DNA of 64,000 nt from Variovorax fucosicus (GCF_030316825.1 NZ_JASZYU010000002.1:558001-622000); one strand, 5' to 3'. Shown: positions 51,350 through 60,502, counted from the stretch's first letter. Notes: generated from the sequence alone by a model not told the origin. Made by a program: numbers and translations.

Positions 51350-52951
51350 CTACGCCCCGCGCCGCAAGACCTTGCCAGGTCGCGCTTCGGTCATCGCGGC
51401 GTCGCGCATCACGGCTGCGCCGTTGACAAAAACGTGAGTCACGCCCGTCGACTTGACGTTCGGGTTTTCCAACGTGGAGTGACAGTGGATTTGATCGAGA
51501 TCGAAGACTGCTAGGTCTGCGTAGTATCCAGCCCGGAGTTCTCCCCGATGCTCAAGTCGGAAACGCCGTGCGGGAGTCCAGGTCAGGCGCCCTACCGCCT
51601 CGACAATGTCCAGGACGCGCTGCTCTCTCACGTATTTCTGAAGGAACGACGCTGCCCACGAGAAAGCGATCGGCGAGAACCGCAGGTCTTTCAAAGCGCC
51701 CACTTCACTGACGGACACGCCATCGGAAATCACCATGCAGTCGGGCTGCCGGATCAATGTGTCAATGTCTGCTTGGCTCGATACTCGTCCGCACCACATC
51801 AAGCGAGACATTTCGGCGCCTTCTTCCAGAAGGAGGTCGCAGATGCAATCCCAAGGCGTGGATTGCCGCTCGACGGCAATCTGCTGAATGGTCTTTCCCA
51901 TGTAAGACGGGTTCGCTCCGCAATGGTAGAGAACCAGCCAGTCCCACCGGCGGTCGGTGAGCAACTTCCAGTTGGGAAATGCGTTCTCCTGCAAGCGCGC
52001 ACGGGAAGGTCCGGGTCGCAGCACGGACCGCAGTTCGTCGCTTGGCAGCTCAAGTGCCCAAGTCGGGAGAGACGCAATGACTTTCGTGGGCCCCCATTCA
52101 TCGGGAATGACATCGAAGCCGACATCGGTGCCATCCTCGCGCGCCCAGCGCACCATCTGCAGCAGACGATCCGCGGCGCCCTGCGGCGCGCCGTATTTCG
52201 GAGCTATGTGAGACAGCTGGAGTTTGGACCTCGTCGTGCGAGCGATGCCGAGCGCTTCACCGACTCCCATTTCGATCAACCAATCGCGGTTGCGGACGTG
52301 GCTGGCGTACACCACGTCGAACTCCGCCGCAATCGCACCTGCCTCCAAGAGTTCCACGGCGGTCGCGTGCATGCCTGGCGCGTACTCCAGCCCTGTGGAG
52401 ATACCAATCGCGCCGTCGTCAAGAGCTTGGCGCAGATACTTTCCCATCGCTGAGAGTTCGTCCGCACCGGCTGCGGAACTGGCTGTTCCCTTAACAGCAA
52501 GGCGAACCGTTCCGTGGCCAACGTATGAGGCGACGTTCAAAACGGGACGCGTGGCCTGTAGCACGTCGAGGTACTCGGCGAACGTCCTCCAGGTGATCTC
52601 TGTCGAATCTTGAACCGCGAGAAGGTGCTTCCTCAGCAAAATTGGGTCGGCGCAAGGTGCACAGCTATGACCGCAGTTGCCGGCAATCTCGGTCGTGACT
52701 CCTTGCGTGATCTGACTCTGGCCACCTGAATCCTTAAGAAACGCAGCATCCGAGTGGGTATGAATATCGATGAACCCAGGTGCAACGATCAGGCCAGAAC
52801 AATCGATCCTCTGACGCGCAGGTGCGTCAACGATGCCTTCCTGCACCCACACGATTCGTTCGCCTGCGATTGCCACCGTGCCTACGAAGGGCTCCGCCTG
52901 GCCCTCGCTGGCGATAACCTGGCCGCCGACGAGTAGGTAGTCAATCATCAT
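51350..52951 (-). CDS. N-acyl-D-amino-acid deacylase (amidohydrolase family)
   Basis: A 533-residue D-aminoacylase-like amidohydrolase. The metal motif GFIDIHTHSD has His64 and His66, and later regions include ISTGLEYAPGMHATAVELLEAGA, LQLSHIAPKYGAPQGAADRLLQMV and ISDGVSVSEVGALKDLRFSP, with the C-terminal LTWTPARRFRLEHRGELRAGYYADLAVFD. It would hydrolyse N-acyl-D-amino acids to the free D-amino acid and a carboxylate. The start is MMIDYLL at 52951 (or 52948), 11 bases after Bug copy 3, so the two form an operon. A decayed duplicate lies on the opposite strand. Confidence 0.9.
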   Translation of the reverse strand: MMIDYLLVGGQVIASEGQAEPFVGTVAIAGERIVWVQEGIVDAPARQRIDCSGLIVAPGFIDIHTHSDAAFLKDSGGQSQITQGVTTEIAGNCGHSCAPCADPILLRKHLLAVQDSTEITWRTFAEYLDVLQATRPVLNVASYVGHGTVRLAVKGTASSAAGADELSAMGKYLRQALDDGAIGISTGLEYAPGMHATAVELLEAGAIAAEFDVVYASHVRNRDWLIEMGVGEALGIARTTRSKLQLSHIAPKYGAPQGAADRLLQMVRWAREDGTDVGFDVIPDEWGPTKVIASLPTWALELPSDELRSVLRPGPSRARLQENAFPNWKLLTDRRWDWLVLYHCGANPSYMGKTIQQIAVERQSTPWDCICDLLLEEGAEMSRLMWCGRVSSQADIDTLIRQPDCMVISDGVSVSEVGALKDLRFSPIAFSWAASFLQKYVREQRVLDIVEAVGRLTWTPARRFRLEHRGELRAGYYADLAVFDLDQIHCHSTLENPNVKSTGVTHVFVNGAAVMRDAAMTEARPGKVLRRGA

Positions 52952-52962
52952 GCTGGTTGGCC

Positions 52963-53934
52963 TCAGTTGTCGATGCGAATGTTCTTCGCCTTGATCAGGC
53001 CGGACCACCGTCCTTCTTCGGCCGCCATGAAGCGAGAGAACTCGTCGGCATTCTTGGGCTGGACCACCATGCCCCTGCCTCGCAGGTCTTGCAGCACCGC
53101 GGGGTCCTTAAGGACTTCTAGGATTTCCTTCGAAAGGTAGTCCTTAATGGCAGAGGGCGTCTTGGCGGGCGCCGTGATGCCATACCAGAGGGAGACGTCG
53201 ATTCCAGGGAGACCTCGTTCTGCAAGCGTTGGGACGTCGGGGAAAGAGTCCATCCGCTTATCCACGGTGACTCCGAGTACCTTCACCTTGCCCGATTTTT
53301 CGAATTCAACGGCACTCAGCGCCGACAGGAACATGAGATCGATCTGCCCACTGAACACTTGGGTCATCGCAGGAGCGGTTCCCGGGAAGGGAACGTGCAG
53401 GAGTTCTACGTGTGCGGTCTGCTCCATCAATGCGATAGCGGCGTGCGCAGTGCTTCCAATCCCCCAACTTGCTGCCGACACCGACCCGGGCTGTTGCTTT
53501 GCCGCGCGAACGAGATCCGGAACAGTGGCAGCCTTCGAGCTCGGGTTGGCAACGAGCGCAAAAGGCATGATGCCCATGAATGCGACTGGGTCGAGATCCT
53601 TCGAGGTATAGGTGATGTTTTTGTATACCATCGGGTTCAGCACATTTGTCTCCGGCAGTGCCAACATGAGGGTATAGCCGTCAGGCTGCGCACGAGCGAC
53701 GGCCGTCGTGCCGACGATTCCGTTCGCGCCGGGCTTGTTGTCTACCACCACCGGTTGGTTTATTCGCGCCGAAAGCTTCAAGGCCATCAGCCGTGCAATA
53801 CCGTCCGTGTTGCCCCCTGGGCTCCAAGGCACGACCAGCCTGATCGGTCGGGATGGGAACCTATCGGTCTGTGCGGAAGCCGGCAGAAGGATGGCCGCCA
53901 GCAGGGCGCCGAATGCGAGGTTGCGGAAAAACAT
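52963..53934 (-). CDS. Bug/TctC-family solute receptor, copy 3
   Basis: A 323-residue periplasmic receptor with signal peptide MFFRNLAFGALLAAILLPASAQ and family motifs IRLVVPWSPGGNTDGIARLMALKL, VVVDNKPGANGIVGTTAVARAQPDGYTLML and LLHVPFPGTAPAMTQVFSGQIDLMFLS. It is a close paralogue of copy 2, on the opposite strand and with the same downstream partner gene, so the pair arose by inverted duplication. The ligand may be an N-acyl amino acid delivered to the deacylase; that is inferred only from gene order. A TGCCACTT half-site lies 59 bases upstream. Confidence 0.92.
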   Translation of the reverse strand: MFFRNLAFGALLAAILLPASAQTDRFPSRPIRLVVPWSPGGNTDGIARLMALKLSARINQPVVVDNKPGANGIVGTTAVARAQPDGYTLMLALPETNVLNPMVYKNITYTSKDLDPVAFMGIMPFALVANPSSKAATVPDLVRAAKQQPGSVSAASWGIGSTAHAAIALMEQTAHVELLHVPFPGTAPAMTQVFSGQIDLMFLSALSAVEFEKSGKVKVLGVTVDKRMDSFPDVPTLAERGLPGIDVSLWYGITAPAKTPSAIKDYLSKEILEVLKDPAVLQDLRGRGMVVQPKNADEFSRFMAAEEGRWSGLIKAKNIRIDN

Positions 53935-53992
53935 AACAGCGTTCCCAAGGTGGTGAAAACACTAATCTAGTTGGATCGATTTCTGTCCCGCG

Positions 53993-54000
53993 TGCCACTT
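53993..54000. promoter_or_regulatory. Operator half-site upstream of Bug receptor copy 3
   Basis: TGCCACTT is identical to the right half of the palindrome at 58741-58756 and lies 59 bases before the start codon on the minus strand. The rest of the 250-base gap (53935-54184) shows no gene that I can support. Confidence 0.5.
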
Positions 54001-54184
54001 TGTCGGAAAGGGAAGGACCGGTTGCGAGTTTCCGGAGGAACTACTTATCGAGGGGCAAAGGGGGCCGCGCGCCGATGCGCCCGGCAGGACATGCAGGTCC
54101 GGGCTTTCTCAAGCCGCAAGGTCAGAGGAGGGCATGCGTGCGCAAGGTCACGCAACTGCGTCGTCAAGCGCCAGGCGAACACCC

Positions 54185-54595
54185 TCAACCCTCAGTGGCA
54201 GGCCACGACGAACTCGCATTGTCCCAACGTGCAATGCGGCCATCGCGGACTTGAAGGATCTCGATGGCTCGAGTGTGTTGCAGCGTTGAGTGTTCAGGCG
54301 ACTTCCAGCGCAATCGCGCGTCACAGATGACGAGGTCGCCGGCGACTGCACGAACAGTCTTGCGAAGGTCGTAGTGGGTGTATCTCGAATACCGCTCACG
54401 GATCATCGGGCGCAGTTGCTCCTTCCCGGTAAGGACGACGGCGCCGAGGTCGGCGATAACGTCATCCGTGAACATATCTAGGATGAGATCAGGATCCAAG
54501 GTGCTGCAGGCCGCCACCACTTGATTCAGCCAATTCTGTGCGGTCTCCGCATCGAGGGCTGCACTGCCGTCTTGATAGCTCTTCCAATCGGTCAT
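54185..54595 (-). CDS. SnoaL/NTF2-like protein
   Basis: A 136-residue protein with an NTF2-like fold: LDAETAQNWLNQVVAACSTLDPDLILDMFTDDVIADLGAVVLTGKEQLRPMIRERYSRYTHYDLRKTVRAVAGDLVICDARLRW, then RAIEILQVRDGRIARWDNASS. Such proteins are cyclases, isomerases or ligand-binding proteins; the activity cannot be assigned. It lies 45 bases after the gamma-glutamyltransferase gene on the same strand and probably ends that transcript. Confidence 0.82.
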   Translation of the reverse strand: MTDWKSYQDGSAALDAETAQNWLNQVVAACSTLDPDLILDMFTDDVIADLGAVVLTGKEQLRPMIRERYSRYTHYDLRKTVRAVAGDLVICDARLRWKSPEHSTLQHTRAIEILQVRDGRIARWDNASSSWPATEG

Positions 54596-54640
54596 GGGGG
54601 TATCTCCGGTAAATGAAGGTGAAGTAAGGCGGCCTGACGA

Positions 54641-56254
54641 TCAAGCCTCGTAAGCCACGCCGTCGCGGCCAGGGTCGGCGCCACCCTCGAGACGTTCGCC
54701 GTTGATGCGGATCCCGTGCACAGAAGCAATCGTGTACCCGAACGGATTCCGAACCACTTCGTAGCCCAGACGCTCAAGCGGCCGGGACACGGAGCGCGGA
54801 ATGCGATTCGAAATATCGATGATGTTGCTCGTGGACGAGAAGCGCGGAGCAGATACGGCCTCTTGCATGCTCATCCCATGATCCGCAACGTTCAGGATTG
54901 CCTGCAGCACGCCCATCGCGATCTGCGTTCCGCCCGGCGCGCCAAGCACAATTTCGGGCTCGTCTCCGCGGAACACGATGGTGGGACAGGCCGAAGTGAA
55001 CCGTGCCTTTCCGGGTGCGATGCTGCCCGTTCTGCCTGGTCGCGGGTCGAACACGCCCATGCAGCCGTTGTACATGAAGCCAAGGCCGGGCGTCATCACA
55101 CCGGAAGGCATCGCGAGCGAATGCGTGATGGCAACGCAGTTGCGTTCACTATCCACCACGGACAGGTGCGTCGTGTCCTTTGGAACAGGGGCCCCTAAGT
55201 TGAGACGGGGCACGTCGGCCTTCTCGCCGGCATTGATAGCGGCAGCAGCCTGCGCCGCGTAAGCCTTGGAGAGCAGGCGATCCAGCGGCACCTCTAGAAA
55301 CGCCGGGTCACCGAGATGCCGGTCCTTGTCGATGGTGGCGCGCTTCATGGCCTCACACACGATGCGGATGTATTCCGGCGTGTTGTGCCCGAGCGCCGTC
55401 AGGTCGAACTGCTCCAAGATGTTGAGCATCTGGAGCAGCATCGCGCCGCCACCGGGAGGCTGGTTGGTGGTGATGCGTCGGTCCCTGTAGCTTCCTACAA
55501 GTGGAGCGTTCTCGCGTGGAGCGTAGGTCGCGAGATCTTGTAAGGACAGCAGGCCGCCGTGGGCAGCCAGGTCCTCCACCATACGATGGGCGAGTTCACC
55601 GCGGTAGAAGGATACTGCTCCATCACGCGCGATCGTTTCCAGCGTGTTCGCGTAGTCCGGGTTTCGCAGCGGTGTGCCGATGGTCTTAGGAGTGCCGTCC
55701 GGCCGGCAGAAAAGTTCCCGACCGGAGGCCGAGTACAGGAGCCGCTCTCTGTTGCTTGCTCGACCAGCGAGCGGCTCGTCGATCCAGAACGCATACATCG
55801 CAGGCCGAACCATGAACCCTTCTCGGGCCCATGCAATGGCAGGGGCGACAACTTCTCGCCATGGGAGGCGGCCATGCCGCGCGTGCAGGCGCTCTAGCCC
55901 GCTGAGCGTTCCTGGAACCGCGATGGCTTGGTAGCCGATGTCGTTCAAGCGGCCCTTGATGCTGAAGCCAAAACCGTCGCGCGTCTCACCCTCCAGCAAG
56001 TGCTCCCACATGTCTGCTCGAGCGCCAAGCGGCGCGGGAGCGTGGAAGTCCACATACTCGTGAATGCCGGCTCCTGGGCGGTGTACGGCGGCCGTGCCGA
56101 AGCCGCCGATGCTGCACATCAGCGGATCCACCACCGTTTGCACAAGGGCGCAGGCGACTGCCGCGTCGACCGCGTTGCCGCCCGCGCGGAGGATCTCGAC
56201 GCCCGACTCCGCCGCTTCCGGCTGCGGGCAGCTCACCATTCCCTTGTTGCTCAT
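54641..56254 (-). CDS. Gamma-glutamyltransferase family protein
   Basis: A 537-residue Ntn hydrolase precursor. The N-terminal part has MVSCPQPEAAESGVEILRAGGNAVDAAVACALVQTVVDPLMCSIGGFG. The autocleavage and nucleophile region is PKDTTHLSVVDSERNCVAITHSL (Thr about residue 360), and the small subunit has IVLGAPGGTQIAMGVLQAILNV and ADPGRDGVAYEA. No signal peptide is evident, unlike E. coli Ggt, so it may act in the cytoplasm. The substrate could be a gamma-glutamyl or acyl amino acid; relatives include cephalosporin acylases. AAGGGGACC precedes the ATG at 56254. Confidence 0.9.
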   Translation of the reverse strand: MSNKGMVSCPQPEAAESGVEILRAGGNAVDAAVACALVQTVVDPLMCSIGGFGTAAVHRPGAGIHEYVDFHAPAPLGARADMWEHLLEGETRDGFGFSIKGRLNDIGYQAIAVPGTLSGLERLHARHGRLPWREVVAPAIAWAREGFMVRPAMYAFWIDEPLAGRASNRERLLYSASGRELFCRPDGTPKTIGTPLRNPDYANTLETIARDGAVSFYRGELAHRMVEDLAAHGGLLSLQDLATYAPRENAPLVGSYRDRRITTNQPPGGGAMLLQMLNILEQFDLTALGHNTPEYIRIVCEAMKRATIDKDRHLGDPAFLEVPLDRLLSKAYAAQAAAAINAGEKADVPRLNLGAPVPKDTTHLSVVDSERNCVAITHSLAMPSGVMTPGLGFMYNGCMGVFDPRPGRTGSIAPGKARFTSACPTIVFRGDEPEIVLGAPGGTQIAMGVLQAILNVADHGMSMQEAVSAPRFSSTSNIIDISNRIPRSVSRPLERLGYEVVRNPFGYTIASVHGIRINGERLEGGADPGRDGVAYEA

Positions 56255-56334
56255 GAGGTCCCCTTCACTCAAGTAAGCCCACTGCGTCGGTGGCCTGCTG
56301 CCGCGGGTCGGGCGTTCTGCTTCCTCTGGGAGAG

Positions 56335-57030
56335 TCAGGTGTCCGGAGCGTTCTCGACCTTTTGCTGCTCCACGCTGGGCAGCTTCTCGTAGCCCTGGAC
56401 ATACTGCGGCAGCGGCACATCTTGTCGGCCATGCGGGTCGCGCACCGCGCCCGCGAAGACCTGCTTGATCAGGAGTTCCCCGGCCCAGCAATCCCGATCC
56501 AGATCAAACTCGAAGTCCGTCGGGGGACCCGATCGCAACTTCGCGACAGCCTCGGAAACCGCAATGCGCATCACGGTCGTGCTGTTCAATTCTTTGGAGT
56601 TCGGAGGCCTGACATCGGCGAAGCGGCCTTTCAGGACGTGACGCGCGTAGGCTTCGAACGACGCGAGCTTCTCCTCGGGGTCGGTAACTTCTTCCGGGCG
56701 CCCGAACACCACCACGGAACGGTAGTTGACGGAGTGGTTGTAGAGTGATCGTGCCAGCACGAGGCCATCTACGTGCGTGACGAGGACGCACACTTCACCG
56801 CTGAGGGCCGCGGTGAGCATCGTGCTCTGGTTCGAGCCGTGGATGTAGATGTAGTCGCCGATGCGGCCATAGCCAGTGGGCAACACGCGCGGTGCCCCGT
56901 CGTGGACGTACGCCACGTTGCACATGAACCCCTCGTCCAGGATGGCCTGAATGGCTTCCTTGTCGTAGATGCCACGGTGCGGTCGACGCTTCAGCGTCGT
57001 CCGGTCTGTCACTTCGTATTTTTCGGTCAT
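56335..57030 (-). CDS. Pyridoxamine 5'-phosphate oxidase-fold flavoprotein
   Basis: A 231-residue protein with the FMN-binding split-barrel fold: RRPHRGIYDKEAIQAILDEGFMCNVAYVHDGAPRVLPTGYGRIGDYIYIHGSNQSTMLTAAL, followed by VDGLVLARSLYNHSVNYRSVVVFGRPEEV. This is the NimA-like branch rather than true PdxH. The cofactor is probably FMN or F420-like; the substrate is unknown. The start is MTEKYEV at 57030, preceded by AAGGAAAAGTG. It lies between the amidase and gamma-glutamyltransferase genes on the same strand with its own upstream half-sites. Confidence 0.85.
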   Translation of the reverse strand: MTEKYEVTDRTTLKRRPHRGIYDKEAIQAILDEGFMCNVAYVHDGAPRVLPTGYGRIGDYIYIHGSNQSTMLTAALSGEVCVLVTHVDGLVLARSLYNHSVNYRSVVVFGRPEEVTDPEEKLASFEAYARHVLKGRFADVRPPNSKELNSTTVMRIAVSEAVAKLRSGPPTDFEFDLDRDCWAGELLIKQVFAGAVRDPHGRQDVPLPQYVQGYEKLPSVEQQKVENAPDT

Positions 57031-57126
57031 CACTTTTCCTTGGGTTGGGGCTCGGATCTGCCTGAATGACGGCGCGAAAGTTGCTCCCGTGCCAAGCATT
57101 CTTGACGGACCTGGCTGCGGCGGTCA

Positions 57127-57157
57127 GGCCACTTTGCGCCTTCCTTTCAAGCCACTT
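57127..57157. promoter_or_regulatory. Two operator-like half-sites upstream of the PNPOx-fold gene
   Basis: GGCCACTT (57127-57134) and AGCCACTT (57150-57157) each differ in one base from TGCCACTT and are 23 bases apart, in direct orientation. They lie in the 153-base gap between the amidase gene and the flavoprotein gene, close to where a promoter for the latter would be. Confidence 0.45.
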
Positions 57158-57183
57158 TGAGCGGTCCGTATCCTGCGGGCCGG

Positions 57184-58665
57184 TTAAGCCACGCGCGCGG
57201 CTGTCACTTCGGGGGGGCGCCTGGCGATGAAATCGGCGCGCAATTGCTCGTAAGCTGCTCCTGCCCGCAATACCTTGGCGTCGCCGCCGTACGGGCCGAT
57301 CAGTTGGATGCCCATGGGCCAACGGCCGTTCGGATGAAAGCCGGCGGGTACCACCAAGGCAGGCAAGCCTCCCAGGGTGGCATAGATTGCGACCTCCATC
57401 CAGCGGTGGTAGGTGTCCATCTCACGTCCCGCGATCTGTTTGGGCCAACGCTCCTCCGCGTTAAACGGCCAACACTGCGCGGAGGGCAGCACGAGCAGGT
57501 CCCACTGATCCAACATGCTGCGCATGTGCTGGTAGTAATTCGTGCGAACCTGGCTTGCCTGACGGAAGTCGGTGAAGCTCATGCCGCGTGAGCACTCGTA
57601 CTCCCACTGAGCCTCCGGCTTGATCTTCTCCTTGGCGCCTGGCAGTTGCATGAGGGCCCCGACACGTGGCCCCGCGCCTGCGCGGCGCCAAGTCAGCCAG
57701 CATTCCCAGAGCTGCTTGGGATCAAACCCCAATGGCACCTCCTCGACCACGGCGCCCGCCGCTTCGAGGTGACGCAGCGCTTCGCGGCAGGCGTCCAGCA
57801 CCCCGGTTTCCATCGCGAGGTGGCCACCGAGGTCGCCCAGCCAGCCTATGCGCATGCCGCTGAGAATCGCCGGATCGACGGCCTCGTTTTCCTTCCAGCC
57901 CAAAGGCATCTGCATGGAAAGCGGCGAGCGCGGGTCGAAACCGCTTTGTGTGGTCAAAAGCCGCCCCACATCGCGGATGCTACGGCCCATGGGACCCTCG
58001 TTCGAGAGGAGGTCAATCCATACGTCCGACATTCCAGCCTGGGGTACCCTTCCTTGCGACGGGCGCATGCCGAAAACGTGGTTCCAGCCTGCCGGGTTCC
58101 GCAGTGAACCCATTCCATCTGACCCGTCCGCGACCGGGAGCATGCGCTGCGCCAGGGAAACGGCCGCGCCTCCGCTGCTGCCACCGGCGCTCACTGCCGG
58201 ATCCCATGCATTGCGGGTCACACCCCACAGAGTGCTGAACGTATGCGAGCCCAGCCCGAACTCAGGCGTCGTCGTCTTGCCGATCACGATGCAGCCTGCG
58301 GCCTTCATGCGTGCGGTCAGGATGGAGTCGCTCGTCGGCATGTTGCTGGCCAGTAGCTCGCAACCTTTCGTGGTGGGGAAGCCAACGACGTCCGCGAAAT
58401 CCTTAACGGCCATGGGGATGCCATGCAGCCAGCCCTGCACCTTGCCGCTGGCTAGGTCGGCGTCAGCAGCATCGGCTTCAGCCAATAGCCTCTCGACCGG
58501 AGCCATGTTTACGATAGTGTTGAAGATGGGGTTGAGCGCTTGAATGCGATCGACCGTGGCCTGCATCAGCTCGCGGCAAGAGAACGACCGGCGCCGCAGG
58601 CCATCGGCGAGTTCGGAAGCCGTCAGGTCGGTCAAGGCAGGCCTCGCGGAGGCGGTTTCACTCAT
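57184..58665 (-). CDS. Amidase, amidase-signature family
   Basis: A 493-residue amidase with the Ser-cisSer-Lys triad: Lys88 in IPMAVKDFADV, Ser163 in SAGGSSGGAAVS and Ser187 in GSDGMGSLRNPAGW. TASELADGLRRRSFSCRELMQATVDRIQALNPIFNTIV and the C-terminal GLPALVVPAGFHPNGRWPMGIQLIGPYG are family features. It hydrolyses an amide to acid and ammonia or amine; the substrate is unknown. AAGGAG lies five bases before ATG 58665 (a second ATG is at 58668). It is divergent from the MocR-type regulator gene, with the palindromic operator between them. Confidence 0.92.
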   Translation of the reverse strand: MSETASARPALTDLTASELADGLRRRSFSCRELMQATVDRIQALNPIFNTIVNMAPVERLLAEADAADADLASGKVQGWLHGIPMAVKDFADVVGFPTTKGCELLASNMPTSDSILTARMKAAGCIVIGKTTTPEFGLGSHTFSTLWGVTRNAWDPAVSAGGSSGGAAVSLAQRMLPVADGSDGMGSLRNPAGWNHVFGMRPSQGRVPQAGMSDVWIDLLSNEGPMGRSIRDVGRLLTTQSGFDPRSPLSMQMPLGWKENEAVDPAILSGMRIGWLGDLGGHLAMETGVLDACREALRHLEAAGAVVEEVPLGFDPKQLWECWLTWRRAGAGPRVGALMQLPGAKEKIKPEAQWEYECSRGMSFTDFRQASQVRTNYYQHMRSMLDQWDLLVLPSAQCWPFNAEERWPKQIAGREMDTYHRWMEVAIYATLGGLPALVVPAGFHPNGRWPMGIQLIGPYGGDAKVLRAGAAYEQLRADFIARRPPEVTAARVA

Positions 58666-58715
58666 CATTTCTCCTTGGGCTGCGTCAGAGCTCGTAGCGG
58701 AATCCGCTCGCATCG

Positions 58716-58756
58716 AGCCACTTAACGTCGTCTGCTATATAAGTGGCATGCCACTT
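58716..58756. promoter_or_regulatory. Palindromic operator and -10 box of the MocR-type regulator gene
   Basis: AAGTGGCATGCCACTT at 58741-58756 is a perfect 16-bp palindrome. A separate half-site, AGCCACTT, lies at 58716-58723. TGCTATATA (58733-58741) is an extended -10 box that overlaps the palindrome's first base, so a bound dimer would block plus-strand transcription. The layout fits autoregulation and control of the divergent amidase. Confidence 0.7.
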
Positions 58757-58784
58757 GCATCATCAGCGGGCCACTCTCGGCACC

Positions 58785-60419
58785 ATGCCAAAGCTTCTTG
58801 GCGAATTCTTAACGGTGAACAGCGCGATGGACGGGCCACTTCCCATAGACGAATCGAACCACTTTGGTGCACAGCCCAAGCCCCGGCGACGGCAAGCGCG
58901 GGCATCCAGGGCACGCCTGCTCGAGTTCCTGGTGATCAACCGGCAAAGTCCGGTGACCGTGGTGGACCAGGTTGCCACCGCGATTGAACACCTGATCGTC
59001 ACCGGCGGCCTGAAATCAGGCGACCTCCTGCCGTCGACGCGCGAGCTCGCCCGAACGCTCGACATCGCCAGGGCCACTGCGCTCAGCGTCATCGCCAGGC
59101 TCAGCGCGGAGGGATTCGTCGAGACCCGCGTCGGCTCTGGCTCGAGAGTGCGCGAGCGATCAACGGACTTGTTGACCGGGAGTGCCGCGCTCGCGCCAAG
59201 CTCGCTCAAACGCAGCCAGGTGCCGGGCGCCGTGGCCATCCAGCAGCGGGTTGCCTTGCTGGACACCTTGCCAAAGCATGTCTCGCGCAGTACCAGTTTG
59301 ATGGACTTGCAAAGCCTGTCGGTGGCTACGCCTTTCGCTCCAGGGATGCCGGCAATTGATCAGTTCCCCTATCACTCCTGGAGCGACTTCTGTGCAAAGT
59401 CCTGGAAGCACGCGACGGCCGCCATGCTGGAAACTCGCGACCCGGCCGGCTACAGGCCGCTTCGGGAGGCACTTGCTGGCTACCTGGCGAGTGCACGTGG
59501 GGTACGTTGCACGGCGGATCAGATCATCATTGTCTCCGGTGCTCAGCACGCGTTCGATCTAACCTTGCGCGTGCTGACGCAGCCGGGTGACCGGGTGTTA
59601 ATTGAGGATCCGGGCTTCCTTGGCGCCAGAAATGCCATGCTGTCGGCGGGATTGAATCTAAGGGGGGTCCCGTTAGATGAGGAGGGTGTCATGGTGCCGG
59701 ACGACAACGGCGGCGCCAAGCTGCTCTACACCACCCCGTCGCACCAGTATCCGATGGGTAGAACCATGAGCCTCGCGCGCCGCCGGGCACTCCTCGAGTG
59801 GGCGCACCGGACATCCTGCTTCATCTTTGAAGACGACTACAGCAGCGAATTTCGGTATGACGGCAAGCCTTTGCCTTCCCTGCAGGGATCTGACGAGTAC
59901 AGCCGGGTGATCTACGCCGGAACGTTCAACAAGATCATGTTCCCGTCCTTGAGGCTGGGTTACCTCGTCGTCCCAGAAGAACTCGTTGATGTTTTCCTGA
60001 GTATCCGAACCTGGTCGGATGGCTGTCCTCCGGGCGTGATCCAGGCTGCCATGCTCCAGTTCATCGAACGGGGAGCCTTTTACTCGCACATCCGCCGGTT
60101 GCGAGAGATCTACGCAGCCCGCCACTCGCTGCTGTGCGAGCTGATCTCGCAGAGGATGGGACTGATGCTGTCGGTCATCTCGGATCCGGCTGGACTGAAC
60201 CTCGCGGCGGTCGCGAAGCGCCCGATGGACGACGTGGCCCTCTCACGCCGTGCTCGCAACGCGAATATTGTCTGTCCGCCCCTGTCTCAGTACTACGTCC
60301 ATGTGGAACCGCAATGTGGGTTCCAGTTTGGCTTCGCTTCGAGCAACGAGGCTCAGATGAAGGCGGCCATGGACCGACTCGAAGTGGTCTGGGGCCAAGG
60401 CGCGTCGACTAATACCTAA
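58785..60419 (+). CDS. MocR/PdxR-type GntR-family regulator with aminotransferase domain
   Basis: A 544-residue regulator. The N-terminal GntR winged helix is PVTVVDQVATAIEHLIVTGGLKSGDLLPSTRELARTLDIARATALSVIARLSAEGFVETRVGSGSRV. A fold-type I aminotransferase domain follows, with ARGVRCTADQIIIVSGAQHAFDLTLRVL, TPSHQYPMGRTMSLARR, FIFEDDYSSEFRYDG and the PLP Lys in YAGTFNKIMFPSLRLGYLV. It probably senses an amino compound through PLP. Start choice: ATG 58743 lies inside the operator and upstream of the predicted transcript start, so 58785 or 58827 is more likely. Confidence 0.9.
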   Translation: MPKLLGEFLTVNSAMDGPLPIDESNHFGAQPKPRRRQARASRARLLEFLVINRQSPVTVVDQVATAIEHLIVTGGLKSGDLLPSTRELARTLDIARATALSVIARLSAEGFVETRVGSGSRVRERSTDLLTGSAALAPSSLKRSQVPGAVAIQQRVALLDTLPKHVSRSTSLMDLQSLSVATPFAPGMPAIDQFPYHSWSDFCAKSWKHATAAMLETRDPAGYRPLREALAGYLASARGVRCTADQIIIVSGAQHAFDLTLRVLTQPGDRVLIEDPGFLGARNAMLSAGLNLRGVPLDEEGVMVPDDNGGAKLLYTTPSHQYPMGRTMSLARRRALLEWAHRTSCFIFEDDYSSEFRYDGKPLPSLQGSDEYSRVIYAGTFNKIMFPSLRLGYLVVPEELVDVFLSIRTWSDGCPPGVIQAAMLQFIERGAFYSHIRRLREIYAARHSLLCELISQRMGLMLSVISDPAGLNLAAVAKRPMDDVALSRRARNANIVCPPLSQYYVHVEPQCGFQFGFASSNEAQMKAAMDRLEVVWGQGASTNT

Positions 60420-60440
60420 CTGGTCTGAGAAACTGGAGCG

Positions 60441-60451
60441 AAGTGGCATGC
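60441..60451. promoter_or_regulatory. Operator half-site upstream of the Asp/Glu-racemase-family gene
   Basis: AAGTGGCATGC matches the first 11 bases of the 58741 palindrome; the right half is degenerate. It lies 52 bases before the start codon, the same distance as the site before Bug receptor copy 2. Confidence 0.5.
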
Positions 60452-60502
60452 TGCAGGAGACCTTCGATGCTTACGCTTCTCGGATCACGAAGGGAACAGC
60501 TC

